Source of the DNA: Acetobacteraceae bacterium
GTDB lineage: Bacteria > Pseudomonadota > Alphaproteobacteria > Acetobacterales > Acetobacteraceae
NCBI GenBank assembly: GCA_947476855.1
Contig: CANJSR010000273.1
Location: 1-6,841, forward strand
Direction: 5' to 3'
DNA: 6,841 nt
In this document: positions 5,457 to 6,841 of the stretch, in pieces
Numbering within the stretch: the stretch's first letter is position 1
Layout: the number at the start of each line of letters is the position of its first letter
The notes under the pieces: model-generated
Seen by the model: the letters and a program-made list of their open reading frames with translations, nothing else
What the model was told of the DNA's origin: nothing
Database searches by the model: none
Translations under genes and position numbers: made by a program

Positions 5457-6841
5457 ATGAAAGTCGGTCAGGCGATCGCCGAGATCATGAAACGCGAGGG
5501 GATCGAGATCCTCTGCGGCTACCCCGTCAACCATTTGCTGGAATTCGCGGCCGCGGCCGATATCCGCCCCATCATCGTCCGCCAGGAGCGTATCGGCCTG
5601 CACATGGCCGACGCCATCTCCCGCGTCACCTCCGGCCGCAAGATCGGCGCCTTCTGCATGCAGCACGGCCCGGGCGCGGAAAACGCCTATGGCGGCGTGG
5701 CGCAGGCCTATTCCGAATCCGTTCCGCTGCTGGTCCTGCCGCAGGGCTATGCCCGCCGCATCGCCGGGATCGACCCGAACTACAACTCCACCCGTTCCAT
5801 GCGCGGCATCTCGAAGATCGCCGAAGCCGTGAACGTTCCGGCCGAGTTGCAGAACATCCTGCGCCGCGCGTTCAGCAACCTGCGGAATGGCCGCTCGGGC
5901 CCGGCGATCGTCGAAATCCCGACCGATATCTGGAACGAGGAAATCGGCGACATCGACTACACCCCGGTCGGCGTCCACAAGTACGGCCCCGACCAGGCTG
6001 ACGTCCGCAAGGCCGCCGCCGCGATCCTGGCCGCGAAGTGCCCGATCATCTACTCCGGCACCGGCGTCCAGTGGGCCGAAGCCTGGCCGGAACTGCGTGA
6101 GCTCGCCGAACTTCTCGGCGCGCCGGTCACCACCAGCCTGGGTGGCAAGTCGTCGTTCCCGGAAACCCATCCGCTGTCGCTGGGCTCGGGCGGCAACGCC
6201 ATCCCGGGCCAGCTCAATCACTTCCTGCAGAAGACCGACCTGGTCATCGGCATCGGCTGCTCGTTCACCGAAACGAACTTCGGGATCAAGTTCCCCAAGG
6301 GCAAGAAGTTCATCCACGCCACGCTCGACCCGAACCATCTGAACAAGGACGTGGTCAGCAATGTTGGCCTGGTGGGCGATGCCAAGCTGACGCTGCAGGC
6401 CCTGATCGGCGAACTGCGCCAGACCATCAAGGCGAACCGCGACTGCCGCGACACCGTGGCCGAAATCGTCGCCGCCCGGAATGAGTGGATGAAGCAGTGG
6501 CAGCCGCTGCGCGACCACAACGAAGCGCCGCTGAACCCCTACCGCGTGATCCGCGACCTGCACGCCACGGTCAGCGACGTCGTCGGCATGGACAACTGCA
6601 TCATCACCCATGATGCCGGCAGCCCGCGCGACCAGATCTCCCCGTTCTGGAACTCCACCACCCCCATGTCCTACATCGGCTGGGGCAAGACCACGCAGCT
6701 CGGCATGGGCCTCGGCCTGGCGATGGGCGCCAAGCTGGCCAAGCCGGACAAGCTGTGCATGAACCTGTGGGGCGACGCCGCCATCGGCTTCACCGGCATG
6801 GACTTCGAGACGGCGGTGCGTGAGCGGATCCCCATCCTGTC
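5457..6841 (+). CDS. Thiamine-pyrophosphate-requiring enzyme, acetolactate synthase-like (3'-partial)
   Basis: An open frame runs from ATG 5457 to the window end without a stop: 461 residues plus two bases, about 85% of the usual 540-560. The order matches TPP-dependent decarboxylases/carboligases such as acetolactate synthase large subunit, benzoylformate decarboxylase and oxalyl-CoA decarboxylase. It has an N-terminal pyrimidine-binding domain (about 1-165) with the catalytic Glu E44 in RQERIGLHMADAISR and the HGPGAENAYGGVAQAYSESVPLLVL segment (70-94); a central domain (about 185-320); and a C-terminal cofactor domain from about 365 with the start of the Mg/TPP motif, GDA at 439-441, where D440 would bind the metal. 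The closing Asn of that motif lies past the edge. GDA in place of GDG is tolerated in this superfamily. The start is supported by AGGAAGGA (5440-5447), 9 nt upstream. True acetolactate synthase (IlvB) is not supported over other members; the substrate is unknown. No regulatory-subunit gene (ilvH-like) is visible in the window. Confidence 0.88.
   Translation, partial: MKVGQAIAEIMKREGIEILCGYPVNHLLEFAAAADIRPIIVRQERIGLHMADAISRVTSGRKIGAFCMQHGPGAENAYGGVAQAYSESVPLLVLPQGYARRIAGIDPNYNSTRSMRGISKIAEAVNVPAELQNILRRAFSNLRNGRSGPAIVEIPTDIWNEEIGDIDYTPVGVHKYGPDQADVRKAAAAILAAKCPIIYSGTGVQWAEAWPELRELAELLGAPVTTSLGGKSSFPETHPLSLGSGGNAIPGQLNHFLQKTDLVIGIGCSFTETNFGIKFPKGKKFIHATLDPNHLNKDVVSNVGLVGDAKLTLQALIGELRQTIKANRDCRDTVAEIVAARNEWMKQWQPLRDHNEAPLNPYRVIRDLHATVSDVVGMDNCIITHDAGSPRDQISPFWNSTTPMSYIGWGKTTQLGMGLGLAMGAKLAKPDKLCMNLWGDAAIGFTGMDFETAVRERIPIL

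Noticed and set aside
5388..6611. Open frame (407 codons) on the - strand opposite the TPP enzyme
   Set aside because: It is antisense to a frame with conserved TPP-enzyme motifs; the composition is typical of shadow frames in high-GC DNA.

Overview
The window is GC-rich, with codons ending mostly in G or C and TfdA-like, class I RNR, MFS and TPP-enzyme genes of alphaproteobacterial character. The hairpin-dense intergenic repeat at 2857-3105 resembles repeats I associate with Acetobacteraceae/Rhodospirillales (Roseomonas-like genomes). That placement is an inference from memory, not a search result.

Layout. (1) 1-723, + strand: the 3' part of a TfdA/TauD-type Fe(II)/2-oxoglutarate dioxygenase whose frame is interrupted by one in-frame TAG at 220-222, although every metal and co-substrate ligand around it is intact. 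(2) 724-974: non-coding, with a hairpin just after the stop, a terminator-like hairpin with a short T run, and a perfect 10-bp dyad in the presumed promoter of the next gene. (3) 975-2852, + strand: a short class I ribonucleotide reductase alpha subunit (NrdA-like) without an ATP-cone and with no nrdB beside it. (4) 2853-3101: a 249-nt space between convergent genes, almost completely filled by a symmetric array: a three-hairpin repeat, a perfect 33-bp-arm palindrome, then a second, inverted and diverged copy of the three-hairpin repeat. (5) 3102-4370, - strand: a 12-TM major facilitator transporter. (6) 4371-4449: a short divergent promoter region. (7) 4450-5352, + strand: a GH19 lysozyme/chitinase-like enzyme with a C-terminal peptidoglycan-binding domain. 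(8) 5457-6841, + strand: a thiamine-pyrophosphate enzyme of the acetolactate synthase-like superfamily, running off the window end.

The genes do not form one operon or one clear pathway. The dioxygenase remnant, the transporter and the TPP enzyme would all suit organic-acid metabolism, but they are separately oriented and spaced, so no joint function is claimed. The most notable structure is the intergenic array at 2857-3105. Its two outer copies differ by paired changes that keep the stems, and its centre is a flawless 72-bp palindrome.
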